DNA of 31,721 nt from a virus, in the IMG/VR virus record IMGVR_UViG_3300027659_000133, positions 1 through 31,721 of that record. One strand, given 5' to 3'. A program made the position numbers and the translations under genes. Below, one piece after another: positions 1 to 7,457 of the stretch. The notes beneath the pieces are model-generated. The model saw nothing but the letters and a program-made list of their open reading frames with translations, was not told the origin of the DNA and searched no databases. How positions within the stretch are numbered: the stretch's first letter is position 1; the number at the start of each line of letters is the position of its first letter.

Positions 1-300
1 ATCATCAGCGCCAAGTGGTTTACCACCTTCAGCTAACATATATTGGCCTTCAAACTTAAAGAGATTTTCTCCATCCTCACGATGCACAGTGTCTACGTGA
101 GCAGTAAACATAGTCTCGTTAGACGAATCATCTCTCATATCTACATGGATATTACCACAAAAGTCTACTGATAAATCACCTTCACCAATACGTTCTACAA
201 TATAGTTACATAGCATTGTAACTCCTGTGCCACCATGTGGTCTCCTAAGAGATAATGCAAACTCTAAGTCTTTAATCAATTGAGATTTAGTATTCTTCAT
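1..300 (-). CDS. M20/M28-type zinc metallopeptidase, N-terminal part (cut by window edge)
   Basis: The first 100 codons are present and the rest lies beyond base 1. Translation shows FTAHVDTVHR at about residues 66-75 and LGADD at the cut edge. HxDTV followed by a G(A)DD motif is the zinc-ligand pattern of co-catalytic di-zinc peptidases of the M20/M28/M42 type. The GNIHVD stretch just before matches their usual beta strand. Such enzymes trim peptides or deacylate amino acids in the cytoplasm. The ATG overlaps the stop of the upstream gene as ATGA, so the start is firm. The exact family and substrate cannot be decided because the catalytic Glu region and dimerisation domain are outside the window. 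A phage role in scavenging amino acids or in processing a peptide is inference only. Confidence 0.65.
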   Translation of the reverse strand, partial: MKNTKSQLIKDLEFALSLRRPHGGTGVTMLCNYIVERIGEGDLSVDFCGNIHVDMRDDSSNETMFTAHVDTVHREDGENLFKFEGQYMLAEGGKPLGADD

Positions 301-1640
301 TCTGATTCTTCCGTTGTTACTGGCACATGTTCTGGATGATAAGTCTTACCATTTAATTCGATTGGCTCTGCGTCATCTATTAAATACCACTCAGAGGATT
401 CATGGCAAAAATACATTTCATCTTTTGGATAAGCAATATTATTTACTAAAACCCAATCACTATCACTACCTATGTCAGACTTAAGCACATAATCACCATT
501 CATAGTTTCATATGTATCATCTGATTTAGCGTAGTCACCATTATGCAATTCTACTAACTCATGATCATCTAAGTATTCAATATGATAACGATCACCATTG
601 TACTCAATTGTATTATCTTGATGGACACGCTCAGTATAGTGGGTGTTATCAACATAAGCCATTACATAATACTCATCTGCACAACCTTCACAGACATCAT
701 CATCATCATACACACTTCTCATATCATCTGAGTGATAATACTCATCGCAAGAGTTGCAATGACAATCAGCACTGTTAGATGGATTACCATCAGTGTTAGT
801 ACACTCATACTCGCCATCTTCTGCAATATATAAAGAATAAGATACTTCTTTGTATTTACGACCAGAGCTTTGATTAACTCTTTGGGTCTCACCATCAATA
901 TAAGGAGCTAGGAAGTCACCACTAAAACTAAAGTACTTCAGTGGAGTACCATCAGGCCAAGCACTAAAATGTTGGTAGCCACTTTCTTTTAACCAGTACT
1001 CTAATGCTTCGTCAGCATAGCTATAGTCATTACCTCTCTTATAACTGCGGACAAAACCTTTTTCTTTATCATCTTCAGAATGCCATACTAATGCACGACC
1101 ATTAATAAGCTTTGTATCAGGATCAATTCTAACTGCAGCCTTCCAACCTAACTCAGGCGCATAAGCCCGATATGGATGTAAATAGTCTGCCTCGTAATGC
1201 TCATGACCAGGAGTATAGCTATTATCCCAAGTCATGCAAGACTTAGGACCTTTCTGAACGCTTAAAATAATACCATCTGAATCTTCCCAGAGTTCATATG
1301 TATCATTACGGCACTTAGTAGCAAAATCACGGATCTCATGATCCTTTAACTGTGGAAACATTCTACGGATATAACGACCAAACGTAGTAACAGTCTGACG
1401 ATCATCGGTACCTGAACGCTCATCACGAGTGTAGGCAACATTAGAAGCATCCTTAATAGACTGATGTGGATACTCTAATGCTAACAAGCGATAATTTTCA
1501 GGAATATGCTTCTTCATAATCTCTTTGATTACAGGGTGAAACTCATAAGCCCTCTGTTCTCTAGCATGCCAATCTCTTGACATACGTAAGATCTCTAATA
1601 CTACAGGAAATTTAATTTCTAATTCTTGAACTGTTATCAT
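297..1640 (-). CDS. Acidic hypothetical protein with a Cys-cluster zinc-binding motif
   Basis: This 447-residue protein is not recognised as a family of known function. A CxCxxC at residues 293-298 and a CxxC at 317-320, with a histidine at 303 between them, look like a treble-clef or zinc-ribbon site. Around and after it the protein is strongly acidic, with Asp runs and many Tyr-Asp pairs. The C-terminal part has repeated short segments of the type NGDxY/YxxxxxD that may be small beta repeats. The N-terminal 200 residues are mixed charge with many aromatics. There is no signal peptide or membrane segment. Its stop overlaps the peptidase start by 4 nt and its start overlaps the previous gene by about 29 nt, so it is in the same transcription unit. 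A DNA-mimic or nucleic-acid-binding role is possible but unproven. Confidence 0.75.
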   Translation of the reverse strand: MITVQELEIKFPVVLEILRMSRDWHAREQRAYEFHPVIKEIMKKHIPENYRLLALEYPHQSIKDASNVAYTRDERSGTDDRQTVTTFGRYIRRMFPQLKDHEIRDFATKCRNDTYELWEDSDGIILSVQKGPKSCMTWDNSYTPGHEHYEADYLHPYRAYAPELGWKAAVRIDPDTKLINGRALVWHSEDDKEKGFVRSYKRGNDYSYADEALEYWLKESGYQHFSAWPDGTPLKYFSFSGDFLAPYIDGETQRVNQSSGRKYKEVSYSLYIAEDGEYECTNTDGNPSNSADCHCNSCDEYYHSDDMRSVYDDDDVCEGCADEYYVMAYVDNTHYTERVHQDNTIEYNGDRYHIEYLDDHELVELHNGDYAKSDDTYETMNGDYVLKSDIGSDSDWVLVNNIAYPKDEMYFCHESSEWYLIDDAEPIELNGKTYHPEHVPVTTEESE

Positions 1641-1965
1641 TTATTTCTCTTGAAAGATTTAAAATATAATTTGCTTTCTGGAAAACCCAAGGGTTTCTGT
1701 GTGGCAGGTGTGCTCCAGTAGCACCATCCCAATCTCTAAATTCCCAATCGTAAAAATCAATTCTTAAACAACTTGGGTGTTCTTCTTGTAGTTTTTGTAG
1801 TTCATCAGCCCATGCTTGCCACTGATGATCAGAGATTATGCTTTCATTTAGCTCATAGTAGATACATGAATGTATTAACATTTGTGATCTTCGTCTTCTT
1901 ACTAATTCTACTAATTCATCTGAACAAATAGTTTTAGTAGTCGTTATTTTCTTAGGCCGTGGCAT
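1612..1965 (-). CDS. Phage protein resembling subdomain Ia of NAD-dependent DNA ligase
   Basis: This 117-residue protein has a central stretch (about residues 18-64) with the pattern LVRRRRSQ..HS..YYELNESIISDHQW...ELQ.L...HP. It closely follows the Ia subdomain of bacterial LigA (helix, YY.., D..ISD.EYD.L..EL..LE..HP), which binds the NMN half of NAD+. No adenylation lysine motif (KxDG), OB fold, zinc finger or BRCT is present, so it cannot be a ligase on its own. Similar stand-alone proteins with RRRR..HS.IYYELNE and a WDG.TGA tail are, from memory, common in phages and have no assigned function. The gene overlaps both neighbours. It may bind NAD/NMN or act on the host ligase, but that is inference. 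Confidence 0.7.
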   Translation of the reverse strand: MPRPKKITTTKTICSDELVELVRRRRSQMLIHSCIYYELNESIISDHQWQAWADELQKLQEEHPSCLRIDFYDWEFRDWDGATGAHLPHRNPWVFQKANYILNLSREINDNSSRIRN

Positions 1966-2224
1966 CTTCCCTACTTAATATCTCAAAAAGGGTTTCTTGT
2001 CTAAGCTTTGTTGGTGGTCCATCGTCTAACAACTCTAATGTATCTTGAAGCAAGCTAATCTTATCCCATTCAAAACTGTAGTGTTGATGAATACTATTGC
2101 TTGATTTAATCATACGTAATGCAGTGTATGTTAGATACTCAGAGGAATTAATAAAATTATTAGTGTTGTTAATTGCATGAATTTCTTCTAATAACTCATT
2201 TGCTAGTGTTGTCAGTTTTCTCAC
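1952..2224 (-). CDS. Hypothetical protein with GTG start
   Basis: This 90-residue protein is predicted to be mainly helical and soluble, with no recognisable motif. The only start that gives a full-length product is a GTG at 2224, preceded by an AAGGAA-type ribosome binding site about 7 nt upstream. It overlaps the previous gene by 29 nt and the next by 14 nt, the tight packing seen throughout this strand. Function unknown. Confidence 0.6.
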   Translation of the reverse strand: MRKLTTLANELLEEIHAINNTNNFINSSEYLTYTALRMIKSSNSIHQHYSFEWDKISLLQDTLELLDDGPPTKLRQETLFEILSREDATA

Positions 2225-2501
2225 TTGTAAGTTCCTTTATGATATCACATCTCGTATTAAATATTGTGGAGTTATAGGGATTATATGTATCTCTCCAAGT
2301 ATATCTTCTACCTCTAGCTTCCATATCTGCTCTTCGTTTAGAATTAATATTGCTAACAGAGAGAGCTATAATTTTATCTGCAAAGAAATGTTCTCTTCCT
2401 TCTGAAATATCTTTAGTCTTAAAGTCTTTTAAACCTCCAAGTATTCTATATTCTTTTAATACTCTACTAGCTTCTACTGCTAACTGATTTGATTTAGCCA
2501 T
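2196..2501 (-). CDS. Hypothetical protein, basic
   Basis: This 101-residue protein is rich in Lys and Arg, with a RRADMEARGRRYTWRD stretch in the second half. No family is recognised. The ATG at 2501 follows a purine-rich site (AAGAAAGA), and the start overlaps the previous gene by 8 nt. The basic central segment would suit nucleic-acid contact, but no known fold is visible. Confidence 0.6.
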   Translation of the reverse strand: MAKSNQLAVEASRVLKEYRILGGLKDFKTKDISEGREHFFADKIIALSVSNINSKRRADMEARGRRYTWRDTYNPYNSTIFNTRCDIIKELTSEKTDNTSK

Positions 2502-2706
2502 TCATATCTTTCTTACATAAAGCACACACCTTATTTATCTTAGGTAATGAATCTAAAGCTTCTGATAATGTATCATAAGCATAATGACTAGCACAAGCGT
2601 AGCCAGACTCGAAAGCGCCCATTTGATCATTTGCTTTTCTTTCTTCTTTAAATCGTTCTAAAAGTTTAAGTAATATTTTATATTTTTCAATTGGTATTGA
2701 TATCAT
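2494..2706 (-). CDS. Hypothetical protein with C-terminal CxxC
   Basis: This 70-residue protein is helical in its first 55 residues and ends in CALCKKD, a single CxxC knuckle near the C terminus. One CxxC is not enough for a zinc finger in a monomer, so it may bind metal as a dimer or be redox-active. A ribosome binding site (AGAGG) lies about 6 nt before the ATG. The start overlaps the previous gene by 20 nt. Function unknown. Confidence 0.6.
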   Translation of the reverse strand: MISIPIEKYKILLKLLERFKEERKANDQMGAFESGYACASHYAYDTLSEALDSLPKINKVCALCKKDMNG

Positions 2707-2878
2707 TTAACCTCTTTAAAATACGAGTAATTTGACCAAGACTTTTGTTATATGATTGTTTAAGTTCCTCATTAGTACATAGTGAATTAGAAAACTGCCA
2801 ATAATTCTTTTCCATTTGTTGTTCTATATCCTTTAATTCGTAGTGCAACCAATCTTCAATATCTCTTTCACTTATCAT
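2687..2878 (-). CDS. Hypothetical small helical protein
   Basis: This 63-residue soluble protein is probably two helices, rich in Glu, Gln, Asn and Leu, with no known motif. An AAGGA site sits 5 nt before the ATG. It is the first gene after the hairpin that follows the ClpP-like gene, so it heads the last transcription segment in the window unless read-through is high. Confidence 0.6.
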   Translation of the reverse strand: MISERDIEDWLHYELKDIEQQMEKNYWQFSNSLCTNEELKQSYNKSLGQITRILKRLNDINTN

Positions 2879-2895
2879 TTTATCCTTAATAAAAT

Positions 2896-2921
2896 AGCCC
2901 CAACTATTTCTAGCTAGGGCT
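2896..2921 (-). terminator. Stem-loop after the ClpP-like gene, probable minus-strand terminator
   Basis: An 11-bp stem with a GAAA tetraloop begins 5 nt after the ClpP-like stop codon. On the minus-strand RNA it pairs fully using two G-U wobbles. On the plus strand the same positions would be A/C mismatches, so it is built for minus transcription. It is followed by ATTTTATT, a short and imperfect U tract. It could be a weak terminator or a processing/stability element. Confidence 0.6.
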
Positions 2922-2925
2922 TGGG

Positions 2926-3609
2926 TTACGGATTCTTAATTACTTCATCTACAATACCATGTGTGACTGCCTCATCTGGAGAGAAAAAACAATCTGACTG
3001 TTGTAATAAATGTTTACGGATATAGGTTACAGACTTACCTGTGCATTTACGATAGTGCAATAACATTCTTGCTGAATCTAATTGAAAGTCTTTTGAAGCA
3101 GCTGCTATTTCATGTTCTTTGCCAACAACACCTCTAGAGAACTGATGTGACATAACAGAACAATTTTCAGTAATAAATCGATTACCCTTCTGTCCTGCCA
3201 TTAAAAGCATTACACCAGCAGAAGCAATCTCTCCAGTACCAATAGTAACTACGGGAATAGTTGATTGTTTAATAGTATCAATTAAATGATACGCAGAAGA
3301 AACAAAACCACCTGGACTATTAATAAATAATACTAATTTTCCTGGTTGATCTTCTTTAGCCATAAGATTGTATTCCATAATAGCCATAATAATTGGCTGT
3401 ACAGATTCATCTTCTACTTCACCCATAAGATACAGAATACCATTACGCATAATGTTCTTACCAAACCAATAATAACCTCCATCATTATCCTCTGAGTTTG
3501 TAGGTTGCGGAGGGTTAGGAGATTCTGGCGCTTGTGGAGACTTAGGTTTAGCCTTAGCGTTAAGCGTACTTGAATACTTGTTGAACTGGCAACCGAATAA
3601 TTTGCTCAT
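2926..3609 (-). CDS. clpP: ClpP-like serine protease
   Basis: This 227-residue protein has the ClpP/crotonase fold signature. NSPGG at 97-101 is the oxyanion-strand motif. The Ser nucleophile lies in EIASAG (S130), the His in MSHQ (H155) and the Asp in the SDCFFSPDEA segment (D206). The Ser-His spacing of 25 residues equals that of E. coli ClpP (S97/H122). A low-complexity Pro-rich tail of about 45 residues replaces the usual propeptide. ClpP forms a barrel fed by ClpX or ClpA. No Clp ATPase is encoded here, so a phage ClpP would need a host unfoldase or would act on unfolded peptides. A head-maturation role is possible because some phage prohead proteases have this fold, but the gene sits beside ribonucleotide reductase and not beside capsid genes. 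The start has AAGGAA 8 nt upstream and overlaps the previous ORF by 50 nt. Confidence 0.88.
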   Translation of the reverse strand: MSKLFGCQFNKYSSTLNAKAKPKSPQAPESPNPPQPTNSEDNDGGYYWFGKNIMRNGILYLMGEVEDESVQPIIMAIMEYNLMAKEDQPGKLVLFINSPGGFVSSAYHLIDTIKQSTIPVVTIGTGEIASAGVMLLMAGQKGNRFITENCSVMSHQFSRGVVGKEHEIAAASKDFQLDSARMLLHYRKCTGKSVTYIRKHLLQQSDCFFSPDEAVTHGIVDEVIKNP

Positions 3610-3901
3610 CTGATAATTCCTTAGTTGAAATAAATAACTCTGCTGGCTCTAAATAAATATCAGAAGGATTTGTTACCTTCCACCTACCAATAGAGCCTGA
3701 ACGATTAATAATCTTGTTATTTAAGTCGTTCATTGTAACTGGATCCGTAGATCCACTGACAATAAATGTGATACCTGTATCCCATAGATCATCAACAAGT
3801 TTTGAAGTATCTTTATTGATATCTTCAATAACTAGCCTAAATTGAGACACATGTACATTGCTATTATTAACAAAATCTTTAATCTTTTGTATCAATGTCA
3901 T
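3560..3901 (-). CDS. Hypothetical protein, start uncertain
   Basis: This is about 113 residues if read from the ATG at 3901 (MTLIQKIKDF). In-frame ATGs at 3907 and 3919 and longer forms up to 4018 also exist. The shorter forms are favoured because they limit overlap with the preceding gene in another frame. The product looks like a soluble alpha/beta protein with a WDTGITFIVSG strand and no known motif. Its end overlaps the ClpP-like start by 50 nt, an unusually long overlap, so the two may be translationally coupled. Confidence 0.55.
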   Translation of the reverse strand: MTLIQKIKDFVNNSNVHVSQFRLVIEDINKDTSKLVDDLWDTGITFIVSGSTDPVTMNDLNNKIINRSGSIGRWKVTNPSDIYLEPAELFISTKELSDEQIIRLPVQQVFKYA

Positions 3902-4052
3902 CTTCATCTTCGGAACCATACTCGTCCCACCAACGTCCTTGTTGTCGCTCTCGCTTGTAAGGTCGTTTATGTCTGTCGGAGTGAGAGGTTCGCTCATCTT
4001 TAAATTGCTTTTCTTCACGTTCTAATTCCTGCCAATTGTTATTTTTGATCAT
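3879..4052 (-). CDS. Hypothetical very hydrophilic small protein
   Basis: This 57-residue protein is read from an ATG that overlaps the previous stop (ATGATCAAAAATAA). The N-terminal half is mixed charge, the middle is basic (RHKRPYKRERQQGR) and the C terminus is acidic (GSEDEDDIDTKD). The composition suggests an intrinsically disordered protein. It overlaps the following gene by about 23 nt in another frame, so it is less certain than its neighbours. Confidence 0.45.
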   Translation of the reverse strand: MIKNNNWQELEREEKQFKDERTSHSDRHKRPYKRERQQGRWWDEYGSEDEDDIDTKD

Positions 4053-4284
4053 TTGCGTAATTACGTTTAACACCTAATTTATCCGCTTTCTTTTGTAAAT
4101 AAATACCAAAGAAATTAGCTAACTCTTGAGTACTTTCAGGAGAAGAACTTTCCACTATAGATACAGCAACTTTCTCAAAATGATTCATAATTTCTTCTGC
4201 ATTAGTTACTCCAATAGCATCGAGTGTATGATACACACCTTGATCAACCATGTTAGTAAGTTTAATTTTATCTGCTGGACTCAT
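4039..4284 (-). CDS. Hypothetical helical protein downstream of nrdB
   Basis: This 81-residue soluble protein is mostly helical and its start overlaps the nrdB stop as TAATG. An upstream in-frame TTG exists, but the ATG at 4284 is coupled to the nrdB stop and is preferred. No motif is recognised. Its position suggests co-translation with the reductase small subunit, but this does not show a shared function. Confidence 0.55.
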   Translation of the reverse strand: MSPADKIKLTNMVDQGVYHTLDAIGVTNAEEIMNHFEKVAVSIVESSSPESTQELANFFGIYLQKKADKLGVKRNYANDQK

Positions 4285-5234
4285 TACCAATCCCAATCAC
4301 CATTCATACCATTAACACTATACTCAGTTACACGTTTCTCAAAGAAGTTATCATGAGAAACACCTGATAAAACCCAGTCCAACCAAGGCATTGGGTTATC
4401 CCTGTGGTTAAATATAGTTTTCATTCCTAGTTGTAATAGTCGTCTATCAGTAATATATCGGATATAATCTTTTACATCTTTACCTGTAATTCCTTCAATT
4501 TTATAATTTGAGAAAGCAAGTTCAATAAATTTGTCTTCAAGATCAACTGCGTCTCTTGCCATTTGATAAATTTTAGACTTAAGTTCATCGTTAACAATAC
4601 GAGGATGTTCGTTGCAGAACTCTCGGAATAATCTAGCACCACCCTCTACGTGTACTGTCTCATCACGAATAGACCATTCAACTACAGTACCCATACCTTT
4701 CATTTTACCAAACCTTTGAAAGTTTAGTAACATGACAAAGGAAGCAAATAATGCAACACCTTCATTCATTACACCTTTTGCTAATGCAAGTGCAACACCT
4801 GTTTGTGTGTTAGTATCATTATTTTGCATAAAGTCAATCTTCTCAGACATCTCTTTGTAGTCTAAAAATTTATGATACTCTTCATCTGGCAATCCAAGGG
4901 TATCATTTAACAATGCATAGGCTCGTTGGTGTGTACCTTCACGAGAAGCAAAAGAACCAAGCATAACACGTACTTCATTATTTTTAAATCTTGGAATAAG
5001 GAAGTCGTAATAGTTTTGTCCTACTTGAACATCACCTTGAGTAAACAATCGGAGGATATTTGTAATAAACTCTTTTTCGCCTTCATCAAGCTTTAATTTC
5101 CAATCGGACACATCTTCTGATAGGTCAGCTTCATCTTCAGTCCAATGAATTTCTTCATGTTTCTTTGTGATATCTACTGCCCAGTCATGTAGAAATGGTT
5201 TGTATGTTTTATTAAATTCTGTTAGTGTAGCCAT
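4284..5234 (-). CDS. nrdB: Class I ribonucleotide reductase, small (radical-generating) subunit
   Basis: This 316-residue protein carries every iron ligand in the right spacing: D68, E99, H102, E158, E192 and H195, with a radical tyrosine at Y106. The distances D to E (31), E to Y (7) and E to E (34) match E. coli NrdB (D84, E115, H118, Y122, E204, E238, H241). It should build a di-metal tyrosyl radical and pass it to NrdA for reduction of NDPs to dNDPs. The start at ATG 5234 is chosen over an ATG 27 nt upstream because GAAGG lies 6 nt before it and overlaps the nrdA stop, leaving only 1 nt between the genes. The C terminus (NGMNGDWDW) is the likely tail that docks on NrdA. Confidence 0.93.
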   Translation of the reverse strand: MATLTEFNKTYKPFLHDWAVDITKKHEEIHWTEDEADLSEDVSDWKLKLDEGEKEFITNILRLFTQGDVQVGQNYYDFLIPRFKNNEVRVMLGSFASREGTHQRAYALLNDTLGLPDEEYHKFLDYKEMSEKIDFMQNNDTNTQTGVALALAKGVMNEGVALFASFVMLLNFQRFGKMKGMGTVVEWSIRDETVHVEGGARLFREFCNEHPRIVNDELKSKIYQMARDAVDLEDKFIELAFSNYKIEGITGKDVKDYIRYITDRRLLQLGMKTIFNHRDNPMPWLDWVLSGVSHDNFFEKRVTEYSVNGMNGDWDW

Positions 5235-5235
5235 A

Positions 5236-7239
5236 TTAACCTTCGCATGCCTTACATTCATCGTCTATGACGTTATTTTCCACGGAAGCTTTTGATAGTC
5301 TCTTGTTGAGTTCCACAAATCCGCCAATGTATTCCCCATCAAGATAGATCTGTGGGAGAGAACGGACACCTGCTCTTCCAGTAATTTCAGCCGCTGATTT
5401 GCCTGTTGTAGTGATGTCAATGTAGTCGTAGTCGATTCCTCTTGAATTAAGGAGAGATTTGGCCATTGTGCACTGTGGACAGTTTGGTTTTCCATAGATA
5501 ATAGTTTCCTTAATTTCTTTTAATTTATTCTCTTCAACTTTTTGTGAAACATTTTCAGCACGAACTTTAGCCTCTGTACGTAAATAGTATAATCCTTTTA
5601 GTCCAGATTCCCAAGCATTAATATGAGCATCCTTTACAGCAGATTTATCAGCACCTGCAGGGAAGAACAAGTTAACTGATTGACCTTGACAAATATATTT
5701 TTGTCTATCAGCCGCATGTTTAATAATCCAATTTTGATCTAATTCAAAACTAGTTTTAAACACAGATTTAACATCATTATCTAAAAACGGTAAATGTTGT
5801 ATAGAACCACCATGTGTAATAATGTTTGACCACACTTCACTTGTGTTGTAACCAATAGTTTCTAAATACTCTTCAAGATATTTATTTTTAACTAAGAAGG
5901 ACCCTGCACGAGTACGATGCGTATATGCATTAGCTTTATTAGGTTCAATACTTGGGGAAGTACTTAATAAGATACCTGAAGAAGCATTAGGGGCTACTGC
6001 TAACAAGTGTGAATGCCTAATTTTCTTTGGAGCCATGTCAGGTGCTCCGCCACGATCAATTGCAAGCATTTCGGATGCAGATACTGCTCTTGATTTAATT
6101 GTGTTAAACATTTGTTCATTTATTGATGAAGCAAAATCGCTCTCAAAAGGGATATTTATTGATTGTAAATAGTTATGGAAACCCATAGCACCTAAACCAA
6201 TAGATCTTTCTTTTGAAGCACTGTATTTTGCTCTAGCAAGACTATCAGGGGCATTCTCAATAAAGTATTGTAACACGTTATCTAACATAACTACTAAGTC
6301 AGCAATCATGTTAGTATCTTTCCATTGATCAAAATACTCTAGATTGACTGAGCTTAAACAGCACACAGCAGTACGATCTTCTGATGTAGGTAAATGGATC
6401 TCATTACAAAGATTACTACCATGAATCTTAAGACCTTTATCTTTTAACTCTTGAGGTAAGGCATCATTAGCTGTATCAATAAAGTTAAGATAAGGCTCAC
6501 CTGTGCGAAAGCGAGTTTCCAATAACTTGCTAAATACTTTTCTAGCATCGAGAAACTCCCCTGTTGGTCCTTTCTTTGGATCAACCAATTCATATGTAGT
6601 GCCTGTTTTAACAGCCTCCATGAAATTGTCAGTGATATTAACAGCGTTATGGAGGTTAAGACATTTACGATTGTTATCACCTGTGGGTACTCGAATGCTA
6701 ATAAATTCGAAAATATCAGGATGATCAATATTGAGATATGCAGCATAAGAACCTTTGCGTGTTTTACCTTGCCGATAAGCAGTCATATCAGCATCAATAG
6801 TACTCAGGAAAGGTATAGGCCCAGGAGCAACGTCAGATACACTACGGATGTCAGACCAATGACCTCCAACCCCGCCACCCATGACGGATAACCAACGAAT
6901 TTCAGAACTATGATCAATAAGACCAGCGACAGTATCAGGAACATAAGTTAAAAAGCAAGAGATTGGCATTCCTTTACCTTTACCATTAATATCGGGAGCA
7001 TTCGATAATACTGGTGAAGCAAACATAAACCATTTGTTAGAGATATAATTATACAAACGTTGAGCAAGCTCTAAGTTAGTTTTTCCGTTAAATGTGCTCC
7101 AAGCACGACAGGCTCTAGCATAAACCTGTTGAGGAGAAATTTCATCTCCCTGAGCATAAAACTCTAATACCATATCAAAAGCATAATCTGTTAAAAGTTT
7201 ATCTTTTTCTAAATCAATTTCAATGTCGTAATATTTCAT
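5236..7239 (-). CDS. nrdA: Class I ribonucleotide reductase, large subunit, with built-in glutaredoxin domain
   Basis: This 667-residue catalytic subunit has the active-site set N276-L-C278-N-E280, the redox pair C95 (PISC) and C293/C294 (CCLSS), and the radical-relay tyrosines Y551-Y552 in GLYYLRT. Between the end of the catalytic barrel and the C-terminal redox tail (C662-x2-C665) lies a glutaredoxin domain at about 579-648, with CPQC at 587-590, cis-Pro at 629 in SLPQIYL and a GG at 639-640. The N terminus begins almost at the core and is too short for the roughly 95-residue ATP cone of E. coli NrdA, so overall dATP inhibition is probably lost. The fused glutaredoxin would reduce the C-terminal cysteines in cis. 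The gene is directly followed by nrdB. Confidence 0.93.
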   Translation of the reverse strand: MKYYDIEIDLEKDKLLTDYAFDMVLEFYAQGDEISPQQVYARACRAWSTFNGKTNLELAQRLYNYISNKWFMFASPVLSNAPDINGKGKGMPISCFLTYVPDTVAGLIDHSSEIRWLSVMGGGVGGHWSDIRSVSDVAPGPIPFLSTIDADMTAYRQGKTRKGSYAAYLNIDHPDIFEFISIRVPTGDNNRKCLNLHNAVNITDNFMEAVKTGTTYELVDPKKGPTGEFLDARKVFSKLLETRFRTGEPYLNFIDTANDALPQELKDKGLKIHGSNLCNEIHLPTSEDRTAVCCLSSVNLEYFDQWKDTNMIADLVVMLDNVLQYFIENAPDSLARAKYSASKERSIGLGAMGFHNYLQSINIPFESDFASSINEQMFNTIKSRAVSASEMLAIDRGGAPDMAPKKIRHSHLLAVAPNASSGILLSTSPSIEPNKANAYTHRTRAGSFLVKNKYLEEYLETIGYNTSEVWSNIITHGGSIQHLPFLDNDVKSVFKTSFELDQNWIIKHAADRQKYICQGQSVNLFFPAGADKSAVKDAHINAWESGLKGLYYLRTEAKVRAENVSQKVEENKLKEIKETIIYGKPNCPQCTMAKSLLNSRGIDYDYIDITTTGKSAAEITGRAGVRSLPQIYLDGEYIGGFVELNKRLSKASVENNVIDDECKACEG

Positions 7240-7253
7240 TATTTTTATTATTG

Positions 7254-7457
7254 TTAAGCGTTAAAACAAGCACCTGGGGTTAATAGAATCTCTGCTATTT
7301 TCCCTTCCATCAACTCATCTGAAATACATATAAAGGCGTTAATCTCGTACTCAGTAAAGCTTTCAAGAGCCGCCTCACATTCTTTAGTGTTATCATAGAT
7401 ATACTCATTATACTTCTTAGTAGAATAATCATAAGCAAAAACAGAGTACCTCATCAT
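7254..7457 (-). CDS. Hypothetical small protein
   Basis: This 67-residue soluble protein is rich in Tyr and Glu with an alpha/beta pattern (RYSVFAYDYSTKKYNEYIY near the start). It starts with tandem ATGs overlapping the primase-helicase stop and ends 14 nt before nrdA. No family is recognised. A role with its neighbours is suggested only by position. Confidence 0.6.
   Translation of the reverse strand: MMRYSVFAYDYSTKKYNEYIYDNTKECEAALESFTEYEINAFICISDELMEGKIAEILLTPGACFNA

Noticed and set aside
5265-5495. Separate glutaredoxin gene at the end of nrdA
   Set aside because: The glutaredoxin residues are in the nrdA frame without a stop, and the C-terminal reductase tail follows them, so it is one polypeptide. 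The alternative frame here is a shadow.
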